In this document: positions 27,858 to 37,536 of the stretch, piece after piece
How positions within the stretch are numbered: position 1 is the stretch's first letter
Layout of the letters: the number at the start of each line of letters is the position of its first letter
Assembly: GCA_963709875.1 (NCBI GenBank)
Contig: CAVPYB010000014.1
Span: 248,001 to 312,000 of the forward strand
From: JAQBDA01 sp963709875
GTDB taxonomy: Bacteria > Chloroflexota > Anaerolineae > Anaerolineales > UBA4823
DNA: 64,000 nt
Direction of reading: 5' to 3'
The notes under the pieces: model-generated
The model's database searches: none
What the model was told of the DNA's origin: nothing
The model's input: the letters and a program-made list of their open reading frames with translations, nothing else
Translations under genes and position numbers: made by a program

Positions 27858-30800
27858 ATGCCGCGCTTGGAAATTCGTTTGCTCGGTCCGCCCCAGGTCA
27901 GGCTGGAGGGTGATTCTCTCACCAGACTGCGTTCTGATAAGGTGTGCGCGCTATTGGCTTACCTGGCAGTGGAGGCGGACCGGCCGCACCGCCGGGAAAA
28001 GCTGGCCGGGCTGCTGTGGCCCGGCTATCCGGAGGCATCCGCCAGAGCCAGCCTGCGCCGTGCTCTGGCGGATTTGCGTGCGGTATTAGTAGACGAGAGT
28101 GCCGATCCCCCGTACCTGGATGTCACCCGCCAAACGATCCAGTTCGATGCGACCAGCGAGGCCTGGGTAGATGTGACTGCCTTCACCAGGCTAATTAAAC
28201 CCAGGAAATTGCTGGATGAAGCAGCCATCACCGGATGGGAAGGTGCGGTTCAGCTCTACCGGGGGGAATTCATGGAAGGCTTCAGCCTGCCGGACAGCCC
28301 TGCATTCGATGAGTGGATGCTGCTGAACCGCGAGCAGCTCGGGCGCCAGATGGTGGAGACCCTGGAGCATCTGGGCGAGTGCCTGGAGGAGCGCGGCGTG
28401 TACCAGCGCGGGCTGGCGCACATACGGCGAGCCGCGGAGATCGACCCGCTGCGGGAGAGCGCCCAGCGGGGTTTGATGAGGCTGCTGGCGCTGAGCGGAC
28501 AGCGAGAGGCGGCTCTTTCACAGTACGATGCCTGCTCACGGGTTTTGGCAGCAGAACTGGGGGTGGAGCCCTCTGCTGAGACAAGCGAGCTGTATGAGCT
28601 GATAGTTAGGGGGGATTTCTCACCGGTCGCACCTGGGGAGGATGGAACCCCGCGCCGCCCGCCGCGCCAGGTTGGGGAGAGCCCCTACCGCGGGCTGGCG
28701 TCTTTCAAAGAACAGGATGCCCCCTTCTTCTTCGGGCGTGAGGCATTCACCGAAAACCTGCTGGCGTTCCTCCAGCGGGGCCAGGTGATGGTAGCTGTCC
28801 TGGGTTCCTCCGGGTCCGGGAAGTCTTCAGTGGCTTACGCCGGGCTTCTGCCGCGCCTGCGCGATAGAGGAAATTGGCTGGTCGCCAGCTTCCGCCCGGG
28901 AGTGCGCCCATTCTATTCCCTGATTGCCGCTCTGCTGCCCATGCTCGAGCGGGATCTGAGCGAGGCAGACCGCCTGATCGAGAGCCAGAAACTGGCCGAT
29001 GCTCTTATGCAGGGAGATCTCACCCTGAGCCAGATCATAGATCGCATCCTGGAAGTGAACGGGGCAGAACGCTGTCTGCTGCTCATCGACCAGTTTGAGG
29101 AGTTGTACACACTCTCTACAGGATCGGCCCAGCGGGAGCATTTCCTGGATAGGTTGTTGGGGTTCATAGAAACCCGGGAAATGCTTCAAGGTTCACCGTA
29201 CGCCGTGCTGCTTACCATGCGGGCAGATTTCATGGGCGAGGCGCTTTCGTACCGCCCCTTTGCCGATGCGCTGCAGCAAGCGGTGCTCATGCTGGGCCCC
29301 ATGACACGGGCGGAGCTGCGCTCGGCAATCGAGAAGCCGGCCGAGGCGCAGGGAGCCGTTTTCGAAGAGGGGCTGGTCGAGCGCATCCTGGATGATGTCG
29401 GCCGTGAACCGGGGGGTCTGCCACTGCTGGAGTTCGCCCTGACCCTGCTCTGGGAAGGTGTGAGCGCCGGCTGGCTGACACATGCGGTCTATGAGCGTAT
29501 CGGAGGCGTGCAGGGTGCGCTGGCGAGATATGCCGAGCAGGTTTATGGCGAGTTGGATGAAGGTAGCCGCCAGCGGGCGCAGCACGTATTCCTGCAGCTG
29601 GTGCGCCCTGGGGAGGGGACGGAGGATACCCGCCGCATTGCGACGGGCGTCGAGATCGGGGAGGCGAATTGGGCGCTGGTCCAGCATCTGGCAGATAAGC
29701 GCCTGGTGGTAACCGGTATGGATGAGCTGGGCAGCGAGACCGTGGAGATCGTCCATGAAGCGCTGGTTGCGAATTGGAAGCGGCTGCGAAGCTGGATTGA
29801 GGCTGATCGGGCCTTCCGCACCTGGCAGGAGCGTCTGCGGGGAGCGCAGCGCCAGTGGCAGGAAAGCGGGAGAGATGAAGGCGCACTGCTGCGCGGCGCT
29901 CCGCTGGCAGAGGCGGAGAGATGGCTGGCGGAGCGCGAGACCGACCTGAGCCAGCCAGAGCTGGATTATCTACAGGCCAGTCTGGACCTGCGTAGGCGCC
30001 GGCGGGCGGAGCAGGAGCGCTCGCGGCAGCGGGTTGTTCTCGGCTTGAGCGTTGGGCTGGTGGTCACCCTCCTCCTGGCGGTCTTTGCTGCCTGGCAATG
30101 GCGCTCGGCGCAGCAGTCCCAGGCAAGGGCAGAGGCCGAGCGCGACCAGACCCGCGCGGCTCTGTCCCGGTCGCTGGCTTCCCAGGCGCAGCTGCTGGTG
30201 GCAGAGGAACTGGACCTTGCCACGCTGCTGAGCGTGGAAGCGGTCAATATCGACCCCTCCGTCGAAGCCAGGAGCAGCCTGTTGGCTGCACTGGCCGAGA
30301 AACCCCAATTAGCCAGCTTGCTGGGGGGATACCAGGATGAGGTTCGGGCAGTAGCTTTCAGCCCGGATGGTCGGCTCCTGGCTGCCGGTGACGCTTCTGG
30401 AGGCGTTTACTTACGTGAGTTCCAGAGTGCTGATACCGCCCTCCAGAGTCAGGTCAGGCGATTGACCGGGCACACCGAAGGCATCTCCTCGCTGGCATTC
30501 AGCCCGGACGGTCGCCTGCTGGCGTCCGCGGGCTTCGATGATGCCGTCTATCTGTGGGATGTTGCCTCCGGCGAGCAGGCAGGCGCACCTCTGACGGGAC
30601 ACAGCGATAACGTCTGGGCGCTGGCGTTCAGTCCGGATGGGGAGACGCTGGTCACAGGCGGCGCTGATGGGGAGATCATGCTCTGGGATTTGGGCGCTGG
30701 AATGGTGTCTTCTGGTCAGCAGCGTGCGCCCTCCCTGACGGACGGCTTGGGGCTTGTCTCCAGCCTGGCGTACAGCCCGGATGGGGCAGTGCTTGCTGCA

Positions 30801-32364
30801 GGGTCGAGTGATGGCCGCGTGACTTTATGGGACATGCGCAGTTTGGAGCCCCTCGGCCGACCGCTGGCAGGGCATGACCGTCTGGTGCGCGCCTTGGCCT
30901 TCAGCCCGGATGGGTGGGTTCTGGCTACCGGAAGTGATGACCGGCGCATCGTCTTGTGGGATGTCTGCAGTGAATCACTCACCTTTGGACAGCCGATTGG
31001 AGTACCCCTGACCGCTCATGATGACTGGCTAACCAGCCTGTCCTTCAGCGTGGATGGCGATTCACTGACCTCTGCCGGTAAGGATGGCCGCGTTCTGTTG
31101 TGGGACCTGTCAAGCCTTAGGGAGGATGGTCGTACCCCGCCTCCCAAGGTGCTGGCTCAGGGGCGAGACCCTTTCTGGAGCCTGGCGCGCAGCTCTGACG
31201 GTCGCTGGCTGGTCACCGGAGGTGAACGCGATCATGCTTTGGTATGGGATTCAAATCAGGTTCACCCATTGGCAGATGTTCTAGGAGATCATACGCTGCG
31301 CGTCGATGAGCTGATATTCAGCCCGGACAGCCAGGTGTTGGCAGCCGCTTTCACAGATGTTCGATCGGTGCATGAAGGTAACGATGCGGGGACAATAGAT
31401 TTGTGGCAAATTGCTAACGGTCAACCTATCCTGCAAGCGTTGGTTGCCGATCCGTGGGGTGTCATCCACCTGGCGTACAGTCCGGATGGCAAGATTTTGG
31501 CTACAGCCGGAGGGGACAACCTGATCAATCTGTGGGATGTCGACTCGGGCTCGGAGACCTTCGGCGAAGTGCTTGGCCCACCACTCAGGGGTCACCTGGT
31601 TGATGTGACCGCCCTGGCCTTTAACCCCAATGGCAAAATCCTGGTTTCAGGTGGTGAAGTTGTGGATAATATCATGTTATGGGATGCGGACCCGGATTCG
31701 ATTGCTTTTGGAGGGTTGCTGGCGAACTACGATATTGGTCATAAAAGCCCTATTCAGGCAATTCACTTCAGTCAGGGTGGCAATACACTGATCTTCCGCT
31801 CAAACACAGAAGTGATATTCATGGATATGTCCACGAGCCCACCCCAGATCCTTCAAACCATGGATCTCCCTGTACTCAGTGTTTACCCTCCCGATCTCAC
31901 TGCATCGGTTCAAGAAGCACAGCTCGGCAACAAGATTGCCTTCTTGGACCTCGACCCGGACTCGCCAACCTTTGGCGAGCAGCTCGGCAGGTTGTTAACA
32001 GGCTTTGAAGGATGGGTTTGGAGGACGGTGATCAATTCTGACGGCAGTATGCTTGCCAGCACCGACAATTCCGGTCAGCTGCGCTTATGGGATTTGAGCA
32101 GCCGCCAGCCGCTCGGACCGCCCTTGATCAATTCTGTAACTCCAGCGGAAATCGTAATAACTTTCAGCCCGGATGGGCACAACCTGGCGAGCGGTGATGT
32201 CGATGGGAACGTGATCCTATGGGATCTAGACCTGGAAGTCTTGGATCGCGCATGCCTGCCGGCGTGCCAACCGCAACCTGACTCGGGAGGAGTGGGCGCG
32301 CTACTTTGGGGATCAGCCCTACCGTGCCACCTGCCCCGAGCTGCCGTTGGAACCAGAGCAGTAA
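27858..32364 (+). CDS. BTAD-nSTAND NTPase-TM-WD40 regulator, copy 2, 3'-end frameshift
   Basis: About 1500 residues, same architecture as the preceding gene and clearly paralogous (HRREKLAGLLWPGYPE and FSLPDSPAFDEWMLLNREQL have counterparts there). Walker A is GSSGSGKSS (316-324); Walker B is CLLLIDQFEELY. A transmembrane helix VVLGLSVGLVVTLLLAVFAA precedes the WD40 region, whose repeats carry VAFSPDGRLLA and VYLWDVASG blocks and a recurring TFGxxxGxPLxGH insertion. As read, the frame runs to 32486 with an unlike tail. A one-base shift near 32252 restores ACRRANRNLTREEWARYFGD and CPELPLEPEQ with a stop at 32362-32364, the standard end of such proteins. Its target genes are unknown. Confidence 0.8.
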
Positions 32365-32449
32365 TTCTCCCCTGGATACGCGGCCTGGAATCCGCCTGCA
32401 GCCCACAATTTATTCGCGTGCTGGTATCCCCAAACACGTATCAGCGCGT

Positions 32450-32515
32450 TGTCCACCGCACTTCGCACCTCGCACGTGACACCTGACACTTCCGCACCCC
32501 GCACCTCCGCCCCCC
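32450..32515. repeat. degenerate GCAC-word intergenic repeat
   Basis: Short imperfect words (CGCACTT, CGCACCT, CGCACGTGACACC, CGCACCCCGCACC) repeated in a C/A-rich stretch between the second regulator and the hydrolase gene. Similar words (CCGCACCCCGCA, CACCTGACACAC) occur at 20978-21025. Otherwise the 223-bp gap shows no gene. Confidence 0.35.
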
Positions 32516-32587
32516 TTTGTGTGCCGGTCTTTTTGTGCTAGACTCGCTTCAAGACATGAAGCCGCAATCAGAGACACGGGGGCACCC

Positions 32588-33466
32588 ATGCATCACAGCA
32601 ATTCTCTCAAGAAGCATACCGGTACACTGCCCGATGGTACGCAGATAACATACTACGAGGGCGGCGCTGAGCCGGGCATGCCGGTCGTGCTGCTGCACGG
32701 CGGCGGCACTGACCATGCCATGCTCTCCTGGCGGGATACCATCCCTGCCCTGCTGGAGGCCGGATATCGAATTTATGCGCCGGACTATCCAGGCTATGGG
32801 GAAAGCCCTCCCGCCAGCCAGCTGGCGACACTGGACAATCTGCTCGGCTGGATAGAAGCGCTGATGGATATATGGGGGTTAGATAGCGCTGCCCTGACCG
32901 GCGTCTCGATGGGCGGCGCGCTGGCTATCGGTTACACCCTTGCACACCAACAGCGGGTCCGGTGCATGGTGCTGGTCGGCTCGTACGGTATCCAGGATAG
33001 GGCTCCCTCGCACCGCCTGAGCTACTTCCTGGTCCGGATGCCCTGGCTGATGGACGCCATGTGGGGATTGGCGCGCGGCTCGCGCTGGGCTGCCAGCTAC
33101 AGCCTGAAGAGCATCCTGCGTAACCCGCAGTCACGCACAGAAGCGCTGGTCGACGAAGTCTTCGCAGCCATGCAGATCCCGAGCTCACAGCGCGCTTTCG
33201 GCCAGTTCCAGCGGGACGAGATTTTGTGGGATGGAATGAAAACCAATTATATGCAAAGGCTGCCTGAAATCCAGGTGCCCGTTCTTCTGGTGCACGGCTC
33301 AAACGATATCGGTGTGCCGCTGAAATATGCCCGGCAGGCCGCGGCCCGTTTCCCGAACGCCCGCCTGGAAGTCATTCAGGACGCCGGTCACTGGACACAG
33401 CGCGATTTCCCGCAGCAATTCAACCGGCTGGTGTTGGAATTCCTCAACCCTGAGCCTGAAATCTAA
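32588..33466 (+). CDS. alpha/beta-fold hydrolase
   Basis: 292 residues from the ATG at 32588; the open frame extends upstream without a credible start. The fold is an alpha/beta hydrolase: oxyanion segment VVLLHGGGTDHAML, nucleophile elbow GVSMGG with Ser107, acid in VHGSNDIGV, and the catalytic His in DAGHWTQRDFP. Length and order fit the lactonase/esterase/C-C hydrolase branch, but the substrate cannot be told from sequence. There is no signal peptide, so it is cytoplasmic. Its last four bases overlap the end of the convergent VapC gene. Confidence 0.8.
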   Translation: MHHSNSLKKHTGTLPDGTQITYYEGGAEPGMPVVLLHGGGTDHAMLSWRDTIPALLEAGYRIYAPDYPGYGESPPASQLATLDNLLGWIEALMDIWGLDSAALTGVSMGGALAIGYTLAHQQRVRCMVLVGSYGIQDRAPSHRLSYFLVRMPWLMDAMWGLARGSRWAASYSLKSILRNPQSRTEALVDEVFAAMQIPSSQRAFGQFQRDEILWDGMKTNYMQRLPEIQVPVLLVHGSNDIGVPLKYARQAAARFPNARLEVIQDAGHWTQRDFPQQFNRLVLEFLNPEPEI

Positions 33467-33900
33467 CCAGAGCGATCCCGCTTAGTGTCGCCGTATTCCT
33501 CAATCCATATCACCCAATCCACTTGGTCTTGCACGGTGTTGAACAGGCGTTTGTCTCCTGTGACGATCGGCTCGCCCAGGTTTTCGGCTAAGGTTAGATA
33601 CGCCGCATCATAGGCGCTGCGCTCAAAGCGACGTGCCATTGGCAACATCTCACCCCACTCAAGTGTGTGGATTTCGATCTGCAGACCTTCAATCGATGTG
33701 ATAATCTGAGCTGTCTGGTCGGCTGTGATTCGGTCACGCCTTTCTGCCTGCCAGATTGCATTGCTTACTTCATACGCAAGCAATTCTGGAGCTTTGAGCA
33801 TCACACGTCCAGCAACATGGTCGCGCAAGACCATCTGCGCTTTTGCCTGGGCTTCGTCCGGGAAATAGGCACGCAGAAGGACACTGGCATCGATGATCAT
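33463..33900 (-). CDS. PIN-domain ribonuclease toxin (VapC-like)
   Basis: 145-residue PIN domain. The acidic metal-binding residues are visible in MIIDASVLLRAY (Asp4), ELLAYEVSNAIW (Glu), SAYDAAYLTLAENLG (Asp) and VTGDKRLF (Asp). VapC toxins cleave tRNA or rRNA in a Mg-dependent way and are held inactive by a co-encoded antitoxin. Its ATG overlaps the stop of the upstream antitoxin by four bases (ATGA), the classical toxin-antitoxin arrangement. Confidence 0.85.
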   Translation of the reverse strand: MIIDASVLLRAYFPDEAQAKAQMVLRDHVAGRVMLKAPELLAYEVSNAIWQAERRDRITADQTAQIITSIEGLQIEIHTLEWGEMLPMARRFERSAYDAAYLTLAENLGEPIVTGDKRLFNTVQDQVDWVIWIEEYGDTKRDRSG

Positions 33901-34151
33901 GATCGCTGCTCCAGCTCATCTCGCCCGGTACGATACAGCTCCCCAGCGGTGAGACCGCTATCATGCAGCGAGCGTGAGAGAGTGACCATATCCAGGTAAG
34001 CCTGCACTTGGCGCAGCCGTTCGTATTCTCCGGGGTCGATGATCACCCCGACAGGCTTACCTCGCCGGGTGATGCGCACTGTTTCCCCTTGTTCCACCTG
34101 CTTAAGCCAGTGCGATAAGCGATTGTGTGCTTCGGCAACTGAGATATCCAT
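33897..34151 (-). CDS. Phd/YefM-type antitoxin
   Basis: 84 residues from the ATG at 34151, which has GAGG upstream; the frame is open to 34187. The N-terminus MDISVAEAHNRLSHWLKQVE, then GETVRITRRGKPVGVII, is the Phd/YefM DNA-binding fold. The C-terminal part (SRSLHDSGLTAGELYRTG) should wrap the toxin. It probably autoregulates the pair, with the VapC-like toxin as co-repressor. Pairing of Phd-type antitoxins with PIN toxins is common. Confidence 0.85.
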   Translation of the reverse strand: MDISVAEAHNRLSHWLKQVEQGETVRITRRGKPVGVIIDPGEYERLRQVQAYLDMVTLSRSLHDSGLTAGELYRTGRDELEQRS

Positions 34152-34304
34152 ATCTGCATCCTCGTAATAGCGAAATAATATAGACAATTATAAGCGCTAC
34201 TTGTTGTTTCAGCAAGCTCAGTCACACCCCTTATTTTATTACGACCCAGCCTTGAGCAGGGAGCTGTCGGCGGTCATCCCCCTCTAATTCCTGACTCGCA
34301 ACTC

Positions 34305-35075
34305 CTAATTTATGATCACCCTCGCATCCAGCGCCCGGCAGCCCTCCTGGTCGTGGAACAAACGCAGCGGGTTGATATCCAGCTCTTTGATCTGCGGGTG
34401 ATCAACCAGCAGTTGCGAGAGGCGCAGCAGCGTTTCGGTCAGAGCCTGGAGGTCGGACGGTCTGTGGCCGCGCGCGCCTTTCAAGATTTGCCCGCCGCGC
34501 AGCTCGTCAATCATCTCTGCTGCCTCCCGGCGGTAGATGGGTGCCACGCGCAGCACCACCTCATCGAAGATCTCCACGAAGATGCCGCCCAACCCGACCA
34601 GCAAAACCGGGCCGAACTGCGGATCCTGCCTACCGCCTAGGATCAGCTCCCTGCCGCCGGTCACCATCGGCTGCACGACCACCCCGTCGATCTTGACATC
34701 CGGGTAAGCCCGGTGGATGCGCTCCATCATGTCCCCGAACGCAGCCGTTACTGCCGGACCATTGCGCAGGTTGAGCTGCACCCCGCCGACATCCGATTTG
34801 TGCGAGATCTGTTCTGCGACGATCTTGATTGCCACCGGGTAGCCGAGCTCTTCAGCCGCAGCGCGCGCCTGCTCGACCGTTACGGCAGTCCTGCCCTGCA
34901 CGGTGGGGATGCCATAATACTCAAGCACCTGCAGCGCCTCCGAGAGCAGCAAATCGCGCCCTTCCGCCTGCGCGTTATTGATCAGCCCGCTTACGCCGTC
35001 TGCGTTCACATCCAGAGCAGGTGCATCCTCCCGGCTGTGGACTTTGTTAGACTGCGTAAAATAGTGATTGCTCAT
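34305..35075 (-). CDS. acetate/acyl-CoA ligase (ADP-forming), beta subunit (ATP-grasp)
   Basis: 256-residue ATP-grasp subunit of an ADP-forming acyl-CoA synthetase, which makes ATP and acid from acyl-CoA, ADP and phosphate. Family blocks seen are LLLSEALQVLEYYGIPTVQG, GYPVAIKIVAEQISHKSDVG, GGRELILGGRQDPQFGPVLL and ELDINPLRLF. It overlaps the 3' end of the alpha-subunit gene by 29 bp in a different frame, so translation is likely coupled. In fermentative Chloroflexota such enzymes conserve energy from acetyl-CoA or branched acyl-CoAs; the acyl preference is not visible here. Confidence 0.85.
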   Translation of the reverse strand: MSNHYFTQSNKVHSREDAPALDVNADGVSGLINNAQAEGRDLLLSEALQVLEYYGIPTVQGRTAVTVEQARAAAEELGYPVAIKIVAEQISHKSDVGGVQLNLRNGPAVTAAFGDMMERIHRAYPDVKIDGVVVQPMVTGGRELILGGRQDPQFGPVLLVGLGGIFVEIFDEVVLRVAPIYRREAAEMIDELRGGQILKGARGHRPSDLQALTETLLRLSQLLVDHPQIKELDINPLRLFHDQEGCRALDARVIIN

Positions 35076-36399
35076 CTGTCAGGGCGCGGATCGTCTCTAC
35101 CACCTGGGTGAAGATCGGGAAGGTATAGTTTTGCTTCAGGAATGTCACCTCATGCGCGGCGGTCGATATGTAGTAGGCAACCGGTTTATCATATTTCTCC
35201 ACCATCTGCATGATATGCTCCAGCAGCGCCCGGCTGGTCAGGTTCTCGGCTTCGGATAGGGAGGTGTGCAGGAAGACGACCCCATCCACGTCCTCCAACT
35301 GCAGCGTGTGCTCGATAATATGCGCATACACGTTCAGGTCGAACAGGTCGCCCAGGTCCAGCGGGTTGGTCAGGCGGATGACCGAGGCGCGGAAGTGCTT
35401 CTCGATCTCCCTCAAGAAATTCTCCGGGAAATGCGCCAGCTCGAAACCGGACAGCTCGCAGGCATCCGCGGCGATGACCGCGTGGCCTCCTGAGCGCGAG
35501 ATGACGCCCAGCTTCTTGCCTCGCATCGGAGGCAGCCCCAGGATTTTCAGGTTGTTGCCCAGGGATGTTGCATCACGCACGCGCACGATGCCCGCCTGCT
35601 GGAAGGCTGCCTCAACCACCTTGTCGTCGCTGGTCAGGGATGCCGTGTGCGATAAGGCGATGTTCTGGCCCAGCTTTCCGATATTGGATTTAAAGACAAG
35701 GATGGGTTTGTTCGATTTACGCGCCACCTCCATCAGGCGGCGCCCGTTCTGAATGCTCTCCAGATAGACGAAGATCAGTCCGGTGCCTTCGTCCTCGATC
35801 AGATACTCGAGCATATCCTCCGAATCGACGTTCAGCATATTGCCCACCGAGACGAATTTATTCAGCCCCAGTCCTTCGTTCGCCATCAGATTCAGCACGC
35901 TCATGCCCACTCCGCCGCTCTGTGTGATCATCGATACCTCGCCGCCCTTGACGAACTTCGTCAGGCGCGGGAACGGCACGCAGAAACCATTCTCCATATT
36001 GATGGCCCCAATGCAGTTCGGACCTACGAAGCGGATGCCGTACTTCTCCGCCACCTGGACGATGTCATCCTCCAGCTGTTTGCCCTGCTCGGTGTACTCG
36101 CGGAAGCCTGCCGTCTCGATGATCGCCCAGCGGATCCCCTTACGACCGCATTCATCCAGTACGCCCGGCACGGTTTGGGCAGGGGTCAGGATGACTGCCA
36201 GATCGACATGGTCTGGGATGTCGCCGATCGAGTGGTAGATACGGCGGGTCTCTATCATCCCGCCGCGCGGGCCGACGGCATACACGATGCCGTCGAATCC
36301 GTAGTTAACCAAATTGGCGACGATGTTGCGTCCCAGGTTGTCGGGCTTGGCGGAGACGCCGATCACCGCCACACTGCTCGGATAAAATATTTCGCGCAT
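35047..36399 (-). CDS. acetate/acyl-CoA ligase (ADP-forming), alpha subunit
   Basis: 450-residue CoA-binding plus succinyl-CoA-ligase-like subunit. The CoA-binding Rossmann domain opens FYPSSVAVIGVSAKPDNLGR; GIRFVGPNCIGAIN, MITQSGGVGM and the segment NIALSHTASLTSDDKV follow. The His of SHTAS is the expected phosphohistidine that carries phosphate from acyl phosphate to the beta subunit. The two subunits together equal the fused single-chain enzymes of some archaea. The gene is intact and has the tagged palindrome at 36469-36526 upstream. Confidence 0.88.
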   Translation of the reverse strand: MREIFYPSSVAVIGVSAKPDNLGRNIVANLVNYGFDGIVYAVGPRGGMIETRRIYHSIGDIPDHVDLAVILTPAQTVPGVLDECGRKGIRWAIIETAGFREYTEQGKQLEDDIVQVAEKYGIRFVGPNCIGAINMENGFCVPFPRLTKFVKGGEVSMITQSGGVGMSVLNLMANEGLGLNKFVSVGNMLNVDSEDMLEYLIEDEGTGLIFVYLESIQNGRRLMEVARKSNKPILVFKSNIGKLGQNIALSHTASLTSDDKVVEAAFQQAGIVRVRDATSLGNNLKILGLPPMRGKKLGVISRSGGHAVIAADACELSGFELAHFPENFLREIEKHFRASVIRLTNPLDLGDLFDLNVYAHIIEHTLQLEDVDGVVFLHTSLSEAENLTSRALLEHIMQMVEKYDKPVAYYISTAAHEVTFLKQNYTFPIFTQVVETIRALTDEQSLFYAV

Positions 36400-36468
36400 A
36401 GATGCTCCCCTCCAGGTCTGGTTGTCCCCCTGATTATACAGTCGAATCTGGCTTGTGTACCACAGTAG

Positions 36469-36526
36469 AACCTACACAGTTGGTAAGGAGGCTAAGTCTT
36501 GGGGGCATTGTCCGCCAAGACACCTC
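36469..36526. repeat. tagged palindromic repeat, second copy
   Basis: Tag AACCTACACAGTTGG (36469-36483; one base different from 13107-13121), followed by an imperfect hairpin with GAGG, GTCTTGG / CCAAGAC and CCTC arms. It lies between two minus-strand genes (AcdA-like and the ABC ATPase), in the same tag-then-palindrome order as the 13.1-kb copy. The rest of the 156-bp gap shows nothing. Confidence 0.6.
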
Positions 36527-36555
36527 TAATATCCCTCACTGTGTAATTGAGGAGC

Positions 36556-37536
36556 TCAGATCAGCAGGCAGGCGGCTTGCTGCTTATCTTCGACTTCGAT
36601 CAGCTGTGGGTCCTGCGTGCTGCATACCGGCTCGGCTAATGGGCAGCGCGGGTGGAAGCGGCAGCCGGGGGGCAGGTCGATCGGGTTAGGCGGGTCGCCC
36701 GTCAGGATCGTCCGCTCGTGCCGCTTGCGCGGGTTGGGCACCGGGATGACGGAGAGCAGCGCTCTGGTGTAAGGATGTGCCGGTTTAGCCAGCACCTGTT
36801 CGGTGCTGCCGATCTCCACGATGCGCCCCAGGTACATGACTGCCACCCGGTCGGTGAAGTGGGCGGCTGTCGCCAGGTCATGGGTGATAAAGAGGATGGA
36901 GATGCCTCTTTTCTGGCGCAGTTCTGCAAGCAGGTTGAGGATCTCAGCCCGGATGCTCACATCCAGCATCGACACCGGTTCGTCCGCCAGCAGCACGAGG
37001 GGGTCGAGCACCAGTGCTCCGGCGATGACCACCCGCTGCCGCTGACCGCCAGAGAGCTCGTGCGGGTAGCGGTCGATGTAGATCTCAGCCGGCTTGAGCC
37101 CGGCGTCCTCCAGGGCCTGGTGAACGCGCTGCTTGCGGGCGGACTTATCCTTCAGCAGCCCGTGCACCATGAGCGGCTCAGCAACGATTTCGCCGATCGT
37201 CATCAGCGGGTTGAGCGACTCATATGGGTCCTGGAAGACCATCTGGATGCGGCGGCGCATCTCTTTCAACGCGTTCCCACTCAGACCGGTCACGTCCTTC
37301 TCTTCGAACAGGATGCTGCCCTGGCTGGCTGGTTCGAGACCTATCAAGGTAAGCGCCAAGGTGGATTTGCCGCAACCGCTCTCCCCCACCAGACCCAGCA
37401 CTTCACCACGATCGAGATCGAAGCTCACCCCGTCCACGGCGTGCACGTAGCGGTCCCTGCCGCCCCAAATACCACCACCCCGCTGGGTGAAAAGCTTGCG
37501 CAGGTCGCGGACCTGCAAGATCGGCGTTTCACTCAT
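36556..37536 (-). CDS. peptide/nickel ABC transporter ATP-binding protein (DppF/OppF-like)
   Basis: 326 residues. Walker A is GLVGESGCGKSTLALTLIG; the signature motif is HELSGGQRQRVVIAGALV, the Walker B region is PLVLLADEPVSMLDVS, and the switch His is in LFITHDLATAAH. The C-terminal oligopeptide/dipeptide extension PLDLPPGCRFHPRCP-like (here PIDLPPGCRFHPRCP) with paired Cys is typical of Opp/Dpp ATPases. Last gene of a five-gene importer operon; its ATG overlaps the upstream ATPase stop by four bases. Confidence 0.88.
   Translation of the reverse strand: MSETPILQVRDLRKLFTQRGGGIWGGRDRYVHAVDGVSFDLDRGEVLGLVGESGCGKSTLALTLIGLEPASQGSILFEEKDVTGLSGNALKEMRRRIQMVFQDPYESLNPLMTIGEIVAEPLMVHGLLKDKSARKQRVHQALEDAGLKPAEIYIDRYPHELSGGQRQRVVIAGALVLDPLVLLADEPVSMLDVSIRAEILNLLAELRQKRGISILFITHDLATAAHFTDRVAVMYLGRIVEIGSTEQVLAKPAHPYTRALLSVIPVPNPRKRHERTILTGDPPNPIDLPPGCRFHPRCPLAEPVCSTQDPQLIEVEDKQQAACLLI

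Noticed and set aside
33463..34187. Defence island around the toxin-antitoxin pair
   Set aside because: Only a VapC/Phd pair; neighbours are metabolic genes and no other defence proteins are recognisable.
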